Positions 19,426-28,916 of a stretch of DNA of 64,000 nt are shown in pieces; position 1 is the first letter of the stretch, and the number at the start of each line of letters is the position of its first letter. Below the pieces are notes generated by a model. That model made no database searches and was not told the origin of the DNA. It saw only the letters and a list, made by a program, of their open reading frames with translations. The DNA lies in assembly GCA_009760855.2 (NCBI GenBank), contig WPIO01000287.1:60216-124215 (forward strand), in the 5' to 3' direction. The DNA is from Cristatella mucedo. Taxonomy: Eukaryota; Bryozoa; Phylactolaemata; Cristatellidae. The translations under genes and the position numbers were made by a program.

Positions 19426-20714
19426 CTATATATTAAATAATAGATTATTTATTTTTGCAACGTAAGACTTTGGTGCTTTCCTAGATCTAGCTAAATAATC
19501 TACAGCAGCACTTATTGAATTTACAACTCCTTTATTTCCAGCAGCAAGCTCTCTCAACCATAAATCAATCTTATTAGATACTTCTTTATCACTCTTAACA
19601 AACATTGGAACAACCTTTAATCCTTCTCCCACATTTAAATATTGTAGTCCTAATATCTAATCAAAAATACTTTGTTCTTTTCTACTCATTCTTTCTTTTT
19701 TGTTCGAATCCGTAGCAATTTTAAGAATTCTATCATTAATATTACTCTCTGTAATTCCTTTTATATATTCTTTCATCTCAGTTTTCATTTTACCAGCAGA
19801 TTTTTTTCTAGTAAGTTCAATTAATTCTTCTCCAATAACAAGTGGGTCATTTGAAAATGTGATTTCAGGAAGACTATCTTCTATCACAGATGTAAATTGT
19901 GGTTCATCAGGTTCTGTAGTAGGTTCTACAGAACTTACAATCGGTAAAGGGGTCTTTCTTTTTCTTCCTCCTTTCTTTGGCGCACTAGTAACAGTTGTAA
20001 ATTCAGTCGTGTTAGGATCTGTAACACTAGCAGCAGGTTCTATACTAGTTTCTATACTAGGTTCTATACTAGGTTCAATACTAGGTTCTGTAGTAGGTTC
20101 TCTAGCACTTACAGTTGGTAAAGCAGTTTTTCTTTTCCTCCCTCTTTTCTTTGGATTATTGGTTTCAACTTCATTTATGCTTCCTTTATTAATCTTTGGA
20201 GTACCAGCAGAGGATTAGTGTTAAGACTTTCTGCCACTGTCTTTTGAACACCATCAATAATTTCTTTTATTTCTGCATTAGCTGCATTAGTCTTTTCCTG
20301 ATTTACTCTTGTTATTGCTTTTTTATATTTTCCAGATGTAATATCAGCAATTGCTTTTTTCAAAACCAAAGAAACATCTTGAGGTGGATTAGGTTTAGGC
20401 TGTATTGCCTTTTCAATTAGTTTATTAGTCTCCATTTGCATTGCAAGTTTAGGTCTTATTACTCTAAGTTTATTAAAATCAACACCACCTGAATCATTTT
20501 TTGAATGCTCTAAAGCGCGTTCATTTAGTTTATGTTCTACTTGATCTCTAGCAACAATTTCGGCTTCTATTCTTGTCATTTCTTGACCATTGTTAAGTGC
20601 GGTTGCAACATTTAACTTGTCCAAATTACTATATAAGTTTTCTAAATCAAGAGCTTCTTGAACACTACCTTCGTATTTTCTATTTTTATTTTGAAACAAC
20701 TTTCCTTTAATCAT
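19426..20714 (-). pseudogene. AT-hook virion core protein, left-arm copy
   Basis: A long basic protein gene in three pieces. The N-terminal part (20,714-20,175) is helical and charged; the middle has AT-hook-like PKKRGRKRK and PKKGGRKRK blocks linked by degenerate EPSIEPSIEP repeats (a 12-bp tandem repeat around 20,040-20,090); the C-terminal part has RMSRKEQSIFD followed by an in-frame TAG near 19,657 and an open end to 19,426. A frameshift lies near 20,205. AT-hooks and high charge suggest a DNA-condensing core protein comparable in role to adenovirus core proteins; sequence homology to those is not claimed. The right-arm counterpart is 30,234-31,052. Confidence 0.55.
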
Positions 20715-20744
20715 TCCCTTCCTATCAACTATTGAAAATAGTTA

Positions 20745-21086
20745 TTAGTTGTTATTTATAACATCATCTAACATAACAACATTTCTACATTTCTTATATG
20801 AATCAACATCTGGCATTTCATCTACTCCACCAACCCAAAAAAATGCAGGGTTCTCTTTTGTCATACTTTTAAATCCTCGATACATTGGTTGATCTAAACT
20901 TGTTGCAATAATAGTACAAGCATCATACTTTAATTTTAATGAAAATATCCAATTCATTATTAATTGTGTCTTACCACACCCACTCGGACCTAAAACTAAC
21001 GCTCTAATAGGTATTTTAGGTAATGGTTCTTCATGGCCCGTAGCAGTATCCTGTCCAAAGTCATAAGGTTTAACTTTCAAAGACAT
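20745..21086 (-). pseudogene. A32-type DNA-packaging ATPase, left-arm copy (internal deletion)
   Basis: P-loop ATPase of the FtsK/HerA-A32 group: Walker A GPSGCGKT (residues 33-40), MNWIF, and Walker B VVMLDDVI near residue 107. ATG follows TTTAATATAGA. The right-arm copy (29,553-30,203) shows that about 310 bases after Walker B are missing here, so the frame ends a few codons later at 20,745 with the original downstream sequence restored. The lost part carries the segment after Walker B and the C-terminal region. Packaging function is therefore lost. Confidence 0.85.
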
Positions 21087-21114
21087 TCTATATTAAACAT
21101 TTTTATATTTGTAT

Positions 21115-21438
21115 ATGGAGATTAATTGTATGAAGTGTAAAAAGTCGACTGATACAATCCATGAGGAGTATGTTGAAGTGGATAGCACAAAAGGAATGAG
21201 AGGAATGATAAAAAGAATTTGTACAATTTGTAGAAAAAAGAAATCAAAGTTTGTTAAACTAAGAAGTACTCCTGTTCCACTTGCTGTTCCAGTTGCTGTT
21301 GGTGAAGGATCTTTATCTCGAGGAAGAAGGATCGGAAGAGGAGCAAGTGAACAACAAATAATTGGTGAGATTAAAAGCGCGATAGATAAACTAAAAAAAA
21401 GTAAAATCATCAGCTTTGACAGATATAGAAATAAATAA
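21115..21438 (+). CDS. Zinc-ribbon protein (DUF5679-like), left-arm copy
   Basis: A short open frame from ATG at 21,115 (a TTG six bases upstream is in frame). It has CMKCKK at the start and CTICRKKKSKFVK after about 35 residues, giving two CxxC pairs of a zinc ribbon, with an intervening TKGMRGM loop, then a Pro/Val-rich linker (VPLAVPVAVG) and an Arg/Gly-rich turn (RGRRIGRG). This layout recurs as a small protein in adintoviruses and Polintons. The gene is divergent to the ATPase and overlaps the protease by about 20 bases. Nucleic-acid binding or a core role is likely but unproven. Confidence 0.65.
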   Translation: MEINCMKCKKSTDTIHEEYVEVDSTKGMRGMIKRICTICRKKKSKFVKLRSTPVPLAVPVAVGEGSLSRGRRIGRGASEQQIIGEIKSAIDKLKKSKIISFDRYRNK

Positions 21439-21733
21439 TTATATAAAAGAATTAGATTTAAAAAACTTTAGAGGTGTCTTTGCAAGAGATGAACTGACAA
21501 AGCCATTAGAGAATGAATGTCTTATTTGTAACACTGGAAAGTCAGACCTTACAATATATCACTGGATTGCATTAAAGAAAGAAGGACCTAAATGTTTTTA
21601 CTTTGATTCTTTTGGAGAACCACCAATGCCAGAGGCAATAAGTTACTTCGGTGATATACCATCTTTTCAAACATTTCAATTACAAAAGTTCAATCAGAAA
21701 GATTGTGGAAGAAGGTGTCTGATATTCTTATAA
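21416..21733 (+). pseudogene. Adenain-like maturation cysteine protease, left-arm copy
   Basis: Adenovirus-type protease as in Polintons: NFRGVFARDEL near the start, the catalytic His in IYHWIAL, an acidic partner in YFDSFGEPP, and the catalytic Cys in QKDCGRRC. It cleaves capsid precursors during maturation. No ATG lies in frame before the His; the frame opens inside the zinc-ribbon gene, with TTG at 21,416. TAA at 21,731-21,733 ends it a little after the catalytic Cys, while the right-arm copy reads on for about 17 residues (MELTDFGTTMELL). At about 105 residues it is shorter than typical family members. Confidence 0.8.
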
Positions 21734-21810
21734 CTAATGGAATTGACTGATTTTGGAACAACGATGGAATTATTGATTTGATTTAAACAAATTATTTACC
21801 CTTTATAGAA

Positions 21811-22293
21811 ATGGAAATCCAAAATAAGAAATTCGTAGTTCTTGAGAACGCTTCAGTCATAATTCCAAAAGGAAAACCGGCTCGAGTTCACATTGAAGAG
21901 AGGACTTTAAAAGATTCTAAGCAATATTACAACATGTGGTTATACATCACTGAAGACATAATGCCATCTATTAAAGACATTGCAGAAAGGTCTAGTAAGA
22001 AACTTGATTTCAAGGGATATGACTTGAGTAAAAGGTCTACAATTGGAGTTAGAATTGATTTTGGTATCAAGCCAAGTATATTCTTTGATCAAAAAAATAA
22101 ACTGTTGAAGTTCAGTTCTACTGCTGATGTAGTTCATAAATTTGGAAATGACTTTTCTATTACTGAAGTTCTCGATGGTAGTTATGTTACTAAAGACTCT
22201 TACAACTCTGAAGAAAGACTTAATATTAGATTGAAGCTTGATCAAGTTAAAGTCTATGACTCTGTAAAAACGAGGAGAGTTCAATCCTGCTGA
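21811..22293 (+). CDS. Conserved viral protein (about 160 aa), left-arm copy
   Basis: ATG directly follows CCTTTATAGAA. The protein begins MEIQNKKFVVLENASVIIP and is beta-rich and basic, with RSTIGVRIDFGIKPSIFF and DFSITEVLDGSYVTKDSY. No known family is recognised. Its last residues differ from the right-arm copy because of a one-base insertion near 22,268, so its final 5-6 residues are in an alternative frame; otherwise it is open. The same gene in the right arm is 28,032-28,521. It lies next to the protease at the inner end of the inverted repeat. Confidence 0.6.
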   Translation: MEIQNKKFVVLENASVIIPKGKPARVHIEERTLKDSKQYYNMWLYITEDIMPSIKDIAERSSKKLDFKGYDLSKRSTIGVRIDFGIKPSIFFDQKNKLLKFSSTADVVHKFGNDFSITEVLDGSYVTKDSYNSEERLNIRLKLDQVKVYDSVKTRRVQSC

Positions 22294-22359
22294 TTATTAG
22301 ATTATTAAAGAATAAAAACAAAAATAAAAATTAGTTAGGTTAGTTACTTTTTTTTAATA

Positions 22360-23336
22360 TCACTGTATTCTAACTTGTTTAACTAAACTAATCTCAAGAA
22401 CATCTAGAGGACTAGGTGTTCTAAATCCTGCGTAGGATAGAACAGGATAACTAAGATCGAACGTTATTACTTTTTTATTACTTGCTTCAATGATAGCAAG
22501 GTTTTTTATAGAATTACTTAAAGTCAACATATAATCACCTTCAACACCTGAATAAGGTATACTTAGTAAATTAGAAGGAAGAAAGTTGGGTGAGTAGAAC
22601 CTATGATAGCAGTTAGTAATTAAATTGTCATATTCTTCAGATAGCTTTTCTACTGTTATAGCTACTGATGATGTAATAGTTCTATAAGGTATTCTAGTCA
22701 TGTTATCATCTTTTAGAACAAACGACTTATTTTCTGCTGTTCTTTCATAAACATAATAAGTATCATCTTTGATAATGTTAGTATTATCATTATTTATTCT
22801 ATTGATATCTCTTATTTTTATTTTTATATTCGTGTATAGAGGTTTTTTAAGTTAATGTCAGATAGTTTTGCTAAAGTTGCGTCAGTAGTGTTGTTAGATA
22901 AGTTAATAACACTTTTTGTTCCTATTTGTCCTTCTACTATTAACGACTCGTGGTTGAACAGTCTATTTGTTCTTAGAAACGTTGAATAAGCTCTTTCTCT
23001 TGTATATGAACAATCAGTGGTGTTATTAGCAGTTAATCTATCTACCTCTAGATTTCCGTCTATTACTTGAGCGCCTTCTACCCCAACCTTCGTATCAAGA
23101 TACTGCTTTGTAGATACATCTTTTTCATTCATTGGATAAGCCACATTTACATATTTTTTTGACCTGGCAGATAAATCTCCTCTTACAACATCATCAGAGT
23201 CTTTTCGAATATAATTATTATCTGAAAAGGTTTTACTTACAGCGTCTAAGTCACTAATAGTAGAACCAACATTTGCTATTCTATTTTTACCAAGATTTTG
23301 AGTTCCATTCATTTCTAATAATCTTCCGCTAAGCAT
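22360..23336 (-). pseudogene. Phage tail-fibre-like protein A
   Basis: Starts ATG at 23,336, five bases after the end of fibre B. The first part (to 22,824) has shaft repeats such as LGKNRIANVGSTISDLDAVSK and KKYVNVAYPMNEKDVSTKQYLD. A frame change near 22,845 leads to a C-terminal domain (SFVLKDDNMTRIPYRT, then FRTPSPLDVLEISLV) ending at 22,360. Upstream, TATATAGCAACAACGTAAAA contains the common TATATAG core. It has no counterpart in the arms. Attachment function is inferred from the repeat type. Confidence 0.65.
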
Positions 23337-23338
23337 TT

Positions 23339-24209
23339 TTACGTTGTTGCTATATAAACAAAGATATTTAATTCTTTATCGAATAAGTTTGAGCCAGATA
23401 TAAAAGTTGACGATTGAACAAGTTTTTTATTCGCATCAAATACATACCCACCATATAACTGATCTTGTAATGGAACTAATGTTTCTGGAAGAGCTTGTAG
23501 TATACCTTTTTTCCAGGTGTATATTCATACAATGTTGTAACAACAAACAAACCTCTTGGGATGGTAGAATCAGTTAAAGTAGAGATCCAACGACCGTTAC
23601 TTGTTTTCCCATATAAAGATGTTGTTAAAGACCCATCTACTGTTGCTCTAAAACGTATTACAGTAATATTCCCATCTGATATTCTGTTTAGATAGCTAAA
23701 GTTTACACCATCAGTAGGATTAACAGGATCGTTTTCTAAGAAGATAGAGTATCCATTCATATCTAAATTTCCATTAAGAGTCCCACCTGTTAGTTTAAGG
23801 AAGATAGAGTCCATATACGATTTATTTGGAATATCATTATCAGAAGTAGGAAGTCCTACAACAGATACATTTCCATTCACAGTTAGTGTTCCATTAATAG
23901 TTCCACCAGTCTTATATAATTTACTATCTGCATAGTCTTTAGTTGCAGCATCGCTAGGATTTACAGGGTTTGATAGTTCTATCAATTTATAGTTTTTCAT
24001 ATCGGTATCTCCATCAGCAGTAGTTCCTATTGATACTTTTGTAACGAAATTGGTATCCATATACCTTCTATTTTCAGCATCTCCAAGATCAACAGGATCA
24101 CCTAAATCCTTTATCAAATTTCCATTCATACTTAAACTACCTGTAAGTACATCACCACTTTTTTAATGTAATTTGTTATACCAATTCCTCTTCTTTTAGG
24201 TCTGAACAT
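23339..24209 (-). pseudogene. Phage tail-fibre-like protein B
   Basis: ATG at 24,207-24,209 lies right behind TTGTATAGAA. The shaft has strong fibre repeats: LSNPVNPSDAATKDYADSK, LKLTGGTLNGNLDMNG, LENDPVNPTDGVNFSYLN. Frame changes occur near 24,170 (before the first repeat) and near 23,510. The final domain (LPETLVPLQDQLYGGYVFDA) closes at 23,339-23,341. The TKxYxD and GG..NGxLxMNG signatures are the same as in bacteriophage side-tail and long tail fibres. It is arranged head to tail with A and C with almost no spacing. Confidence 0.7.
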
Positions 24210-24211
24210 TT

Positions 24212-25080
24212 CTATACAATAGTAAAAAGAAAATCAATGTAAGTTATTCCACTTGCAGCAGTAAATTTATCTATAGCATATCTACACGTTCCATCTGTGT
24301 TGATTATTAAAACTAGAGTACCACTAATTCCATAAGTATTATCAGTAGATAACTCTACGTAAGACTTTGTTTTGTCGGTTGCAAACATAACACCACTCAC
24401 CATTTTAAAGTTGGGTAATACACTGGGAAAGAATGTTTTAAGATTAATCATATACGCAACAACATCTCCAGTGGTTGCTACAATAGGCTTATCACCTGGT
24501 GTGAGTTGTTGCAGTTGAAATTTATCTCCTGTACTACCATTAGCTGTAATACTTAAACCAAGCATTTCAAGATAAAATACGTTTTGATGGGTACCAGAGC
24601 CTGCTCCAAAATACCTAAACGATATTTGTTTATTATTATCTATGTACTGCTTTGTCACACAGTATCAGAGTCTTTTAAGTTAGTAATATTCTTTCCTCCC
24701 ATATTCAGACTTGCAGTTGCTTTACCTTGAAACACTTGTGTCATATTTTTTAAGAGTCCATAGTTAATCATTTTATAAGGTCTTAAATCACTGTATACAG
24801 TTCCATCAGCAGAGTTTCCTGATATACCAAAAACATTCTTACAATTCAACTGTGACATCATCTTTCCATTAGTTTTTGAAAGATACCCAGACATACTTGA
24901 AACGGTGGCTAAGTCACCTATAACATTTGTTGCAACACTTCCTCCGAAGTTTGAACTAAAACCATTGCTCAAATTTATTGCATCACCATCATTAATAGGG
25001 TATGCTAAGTTGGTAACTCTATTTCCGTTAGCGTTAAGATCACTGTAAATAGAACCATTAATCTTTCTAACTTTTTCCAT
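24212..25080 (-). pseudogene. Phage tail-fibre-like protein C
   Basis: Starts MEKVRKINGSIYSDLNANG at 25,080. Repeats include NGNRVTNLAYPINDGDA and LNMGGKNITNLKDSD. A two-base duplication near 24,656 shifts the frame; the second part begins TKQYIDNNKQISFRYFG and contains a compact non-repetitive domain (LQQLTPGDKPIVATTGD, TYIDFLFTIV) to 24,212. The start lies in a 13-base divergent intergenic region shared with the gene at 25,094. Layout and length match protein D, the copy in the arms. Confidence 0.7.
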
Positions 25081-25093
25081 TCACTTATAATAT

Positions 25094-26190
25094 ATGAAGA
25101 ATAAAAAAGGAAAAGGTGTCGATAGTATAAAAGAAGAAGTAGATACAACTAAGGAAGTGGTTTCAGGTATTACAATGGCAGCGGAAGTAGGTTCTAAAGC
25201 AGTTATAAAAATAGTGCCTAAAGTTGCTATGAAGCTGTCCTTAAAATCCTCAAACAAGATCGCAAAGATCATTCCAAAAGTATTACAATCTTTCAAGGTT
25301 ATTAGAACAGCTACTAAAGCTCTAGGAGGTTTTCTATCAGGAGTAACAGGAATAGTAGATCTTGGTTTGTTTATAAAAGAAATTGTTGATGATATATCTT
25401 CTGGTAAGTATGGACAAGTCTTCTGGAAAACAATGTCAGATAAAAAAGAAGGGCTCTCAAAGATGGTTGCAAGTTTGGAAGTAGGTTTCTACATTAATGA
25501 GATACTATTAGAAGCTGAAAAAGCAAATAGTGATTGGTATTTAAATCCTAGTAAGTTTGTATCTGCTACTTTTGGAGAAGAAGTTTCTTGGGATGCAACT
25601 CAACTTGATCCAATAGCTTGGAAGAAGAACTTCCTTGAAATGAGAGGAGGCTTTTAACCGGCTATTCCAGCCATCATCGCTAGCATAGCAAGTGTAATGG
25701 GAACTGTTGGTTTAGCGGTTTCAATCACTGTAGCAGTTGCAGGATTGATAAAAAATAGTAGATGAAACAATGTATACTGCTAGAGCACCTAAAATGAATA
25801 CTCATGAAGAGATAATGAGTGTTTTATCAGTTCAAAAAGAAAGATTAAATAATGCTATTGTAGACTTGAAAACATGATAGAACTACTTGAAAAAGATGTG
25901 GATATAGATCTAAGTGATAAAGTACAGAATTCAGAAGTCAAAAACAGACTGACTTATCTTAATAAGGGAAGAGAGCTTGTAGAGAAAGGAGGTGTTAGTT
26001 ATAGTGAAGATTTAAAAAGAGACATAAAAAAGGAAAAGCTTCTACTGTTGTTGGCCGTAAAACATGTGATTATAAAACTGAGAGTGCGATGCTATTGAGT
26101 AATCTTTTTGCACAAGGTAAGAGTCAAGAAGAAATATATGACGAAATGATTAAACTTAGAGACGATCTCAAAAGAAGATGTAAGAACTAA
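25094..26190 (+). pseudogene. Helical viral protein with hydrophobic segment
   Basis: An open frame of 187 codons (to 25,657) begins MKNKKGKGVDSIKEEVD and has helical, Lys-rich and weakly hydrophobic stretches (KALGGFLSGVTGIVDLGLF). Behind TAA at 25,655-25,657 the same frame encodes a strongly hydrophobic piece (IIASIASVMGTVGLAVSIT) up to about 25,760. Then, in other frames, APKMNTHEEIMSVLSVQK, the 25,874-26,095 frame and SNLFAQGKSQEEIYDEM follow to about 26,190. It appears to be one long gene with at least three breaks. A membrane-interacting minor virion protein is possible; no family is recognised. Confidence 0.45.
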
Positions 26191-26225
26191 AAGTCACTGT
26201 AACGAACTATTTTATTATCTTCTGT

Positions 26226-26735
26226 TCATGTATAAGTAAAATTAAGTTTTGCAAATTGGAGATGTAAACGTATGGCTTCCATGTCTCTAGCAACGGCTGC
26301 TTCTTCTATATCCTCAAATGAGCATTTATAATAAGAAACTTTATTTACTTTTACTCGTGACATCCACTTTTTTGAACGTTCATGCCAATTCACACCAATA
26401 AAGCCAGAAGTATTATTTTTTAGTTTTCTTTTATTTCTTTGATTTTCACTACTAGTCGCTTCACGTAAATTATTGAAGGAATTATTTTGTTTATCATTAT
26501 CAATATGATCAATCTCATTTAAGGGGAATTTACCAGTCAAATCAACCACGCTAATCTATGTGCTAAGTACGATTGTTCATCAATTTTTATTTGTCTATAA
26601 CCACCAACCGTTATCACCCCAGCTTCTTCTCCTCTAGAAATACGTCTGCGACTTACATTCCAGACAAACTTACCTGTAAAAGCATTGTAAGATTATAATT
26701 CATTGACACGTTCTCTCAAAGCAGCAACTTGATCA
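26226..26735 (-). pseudogene. HNH homing-type endonuclease with AP2-like domain
   Basis: The C-terminal part (26,549-26,226) holds the HNH segment IDHIDNDKQNNSFNNLREAT and ENQRNKRK, then an AP2-like DNA-binding stretch (TSGFIGVNWHERSKKW.. EEAAVARDMEAI). This is the standard architecture of phage HNH/AP2 endonucleases. The N-terminal part in another frame has YNAFTGKFVWN, GYRQIKID and YLAHRLAW. A stop near 26,697 and a frameshift near 26,555 inactivate it. Such genes are usually selfish elements carried by viruses. It lies in the single-copy centre next to a spacer upstream of the phospholipase gene. Confidence 0.78.
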
Positions 26736-26782
26736 ATTTATACATAGTTTTATAAATGTTTAAATTTATATATATATAGAAA

Positions 26783-27025
26783 ATGAAATATAAAGGAGTA
26801 TATTTAACTATATAAGGTAATATGATAAATGATATTAAAAGGGCTAGTAATTCAATTTCAATCACACTTATGCAGCATAATTTAGCGGGTTCTCATTATT
26901 TTCTTGTAACTCAAGATCAACTAAATCTAATAGAAAAAAGTAAATCAGATGGCACTAATTGTGTATTGACATTAAAACCTGATCAATTGGAGGCTATTAG
27001 AAAATTTAAAATATATAAAGATTAA
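26783..27025 (+). pseudogene. Small paralogue of the N-terminal domain of the phospholipase protein
   Basis: ATG follows TATATATATAGAAA. Codon 11 is TAA (26,813-26,815); the rest (MINDIKRASNSISITLMQHN) is open. ISITLMQHNL, LVTQDQLNLIEKSKS and LTLKPDQLEAIRK align with ISIRLKHSDL, FVTNTQLNKIEKSRS and ISLKQLKANRK in the next gene, showing a duplicated beta-helix-like QL repeat domain without the enzyme domain. Similar repeats precede capsid-associated proteins in Polintons. The role is unknown. Confidence 0.55.
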
Positions 27026-27212
27026 GATGATATATTATATCATCAGCAGAGAAGAAAATCGATAATACAACTTTCTTATTGTTATTGTATATCATTTTTA
27101 GACAGGATAAAACGCATGTTTGGCTTAGGGCCCACGTTGGAAACTAAATACTATATGTGATATATGAATAAGTAACTGTATCCATTTAAATTACTTTATT
27201 ATATATAGAAAA

Positions 27213-27980
27213 ATGAGTTATCACAAAATCAAACTATCATTGTCAGATCATCAACTAAAACAAATACATAAATCGACAGAACAAATTTCAATCAGACTTA
27301 AACACTCTGATTTAACAGAATCTGTTTCTTTGTTTGTAACTAATACACAACTAAACAAAATAGAAAAAAGTAGAAGTGCTAATAAAGGGTTGCAATTTAA
27401 TATTTCTCTTAAACAGTTAAAAGCAAATAGAAAGCATGGTTCTGGTATTGTAGATATAATAAATAAGATATCTGGAGGAAGAGAGTTTCACTTAAAGTTG
27501 CCACCAGGAGTAAAATCATAATTTGTTTCAGATGGAAGTTTTAATAATACTAATAGATATAATGATGCGGGTCCGGGAACTAAGTTCGCTCAAAGAATGG
27601 AACAGGGTTACCAAGGTGTTAATGATCTTGATAATCGTGCACTTATCCATGATCATACATATACAGAGACTGGTGGAATCCCAGAACCAAGAAGAACAGA
27701 AATACGTAATCTGTCAGACCTTGTTCTTGCTGAAAGTGCTGCCCGTATTGCTCTTGATCCTAAGCAGCCTGCTTATGTTAGGGAAGACGCTAAAACAGTG
27801 GCAGCTATCATGGCAGCAAAGGCAAAATTGGGTTTAGGTATTGGCGGAATGTTAAACGATTCATTTGCAACTGATTTCTTGAAAGATAGAGTAAACAATC
27901 CATCAAGTTTCAATAAGATAAAAAAGTATGCCCGAGGCATTGTTGATAGGATGTTAGATATCAGTAGAAAAAAGATATAA
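27213..27980 (+). pseudogene. Phospholipase A2-domain capsid-associated protein (VP1u-like)
   Basis: ATG follows TTATATATAGAAAA. The first about 85 residues carry QL-type repeats (SDHQLKQIHKS, TNTQLNKIEKS, LKQLKANRK) and a GSG turn. A single in-frame TAA at 27,519-27,521 precedes the enzyme domain: calcium-loop-like DAGPGTKF, DLDNRALIHDHTY with the catalytic-type His-Asp pair, and a long helical region (AARIALDPKQPAYVRED). Parvovirus VP1 and adintovirus proteins use such a domain to breach endosomal membranes. It is the last gene of the single-copy centre. A closely related, older remnant is at 8-512. Confidence 0.8.
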
Positions 27981-28031
27981 AAAATTAACTAACCTAACTA
28001 ATTTTTATTTTTGTTTTTATTTTTTAATAAT

Positions 28032-28521
28032 CTAATAATCAGCAGGATCAAACTTTCCTCGTTTTACTGAGTCATAAACTTTAACTTGATCAAGCTTCAA
28101 TCTATTATTAAGTCTTTCTTCAGAGTTGTAAGAGTCTTTAGTAACATAACTTCCATCGAGAACACCAGTAATAGAAAAGTCATTTCCAAATTTATGAACT
28201 ACATCAGCAGTAGAACTGAACTTCAACTGTCTATTTTTTTTTATTGAAGAATATGCTTGGCTTAATACCAAAATCAATTCTAGCCCCGATTGTAGATCTT
28301 TTACTAAAATCATATCCTTCGAAATCAAGTTTCTTACTAGACCTTTCTGCAATGTCTTTAATAGATGGCATTATGTCTTCGGTAATGTATATCCACATAT
28401 TGTAATATCGTTTAGAATTTTTTGAAATCCTCCCTTCAATGTGAACTCGAGCTGGTTTTCCTTTTGGAATTATGACTGAAGCGTTCTCAAGAACTACGAA
28501 TTTCTTATTTTGGATTTCCAT
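28032..28521 (-). pseudogene. Conserved viral protein (about 160 aa), right-arm copy
   Basis: Counterpart of 21,811-22,293, with the same MEIQNKKFVVLENASVIIP start behind CCTTTATAGAA. A frame change in the T-run near 28,235 splits it into an N-terminal part (28,521-28,231) and a C-terminal part ending KRGKFDPADY at 28,032, which is probably the original C-terminus. Confidence 0.65.
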
Positions 28522-28550
28522 TTCTATAAAGGGTAAATAATTTGTTTAAA

Positions 28551-28916
28551 TCAAATCAATAATTCCATCGTTGTTCCAAAATCAGTCAATTCCATTAGTT
28601 TTAAGAATATTAGACACCTTCTTCCACAATCTTTCTGATTGAACTTTTGTAATTGAAATGTTTGAAAAGATGGTATATCACCGAAGTAACTTATTGCCTC
28701 TGGCATTGGTGGTTCTCCAAAAGAATCAAAGTAAAAACATTTAGGTCCTTCTTTCTTTAATGCAATCCAGTGATATATTGTAAGGTCTGACTTTCCAGTG
28801 TTACAAATAAGGCATTCATTCTCTAAGGGCTTTGTCAGTTCATCCTATGCAAAGACACCTGTAAAGTTTTTCATATCTAATTCTTTTATATAATTATTTA
28901 TTTCTATATCTGTCAA
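28551..28916 (-). pseudogene. Adenain-like maturation protease, right-arm copy
   Basis: Same frame as 21,416-21,733 with the catalytic His (YHWIAL), acidic (YFDSFGEPP) and Cys (KDCGRRC) segments kept. A TAG near 28,848 breaks the N-terminal part. Unlike the left copy it reads past the catalytic Cys to MELTDFGTTMELL and TGA at 28,551-28,553. As in the left arm there is no ATG at the expected start, where TTG at 28,914-28,916 lies inside the zinc-ribbon gene. Confidence 0.75.

Larger units (their letters stand above)
11154..22347. repeat. Left arm of large inverted duplication
   Basis: The gene order from the membrane protein (11,154) to the 160-residue protein (22,293) is repeated in reverse complement at 27,984-36,442. 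The inner boundary is sharp: about 55 bases after the last gene (rich in aaaaacaaaaat, ending gttaggttagtta) occur in both arms, and similarity ends at about 22,347 and 27,984. Similarity varies: near-identical in the fibre D gene and integrase, lower in the first part of the nuclease, and much lower in the capsid protein. Confidence 0.85.

Noticed and set aside
19700-20218. 172-codon plus-strand frame with hydrophobic residues
   Set aside because: It is the antisense of the AT-hook core protein; the repeats explain its apparent order.
21093-21410. Hydrophobic 105-codon minus-strand frame
   Set aside because: Antisense of the zinc-ribbon gene, which has CxxC pairs and a second copy.
21940-22284. 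114-codon minus-strand frame
   Set aside because: Antisense of the conserved 160-residue gene, whose plus-strand reading is preserved in both arms.
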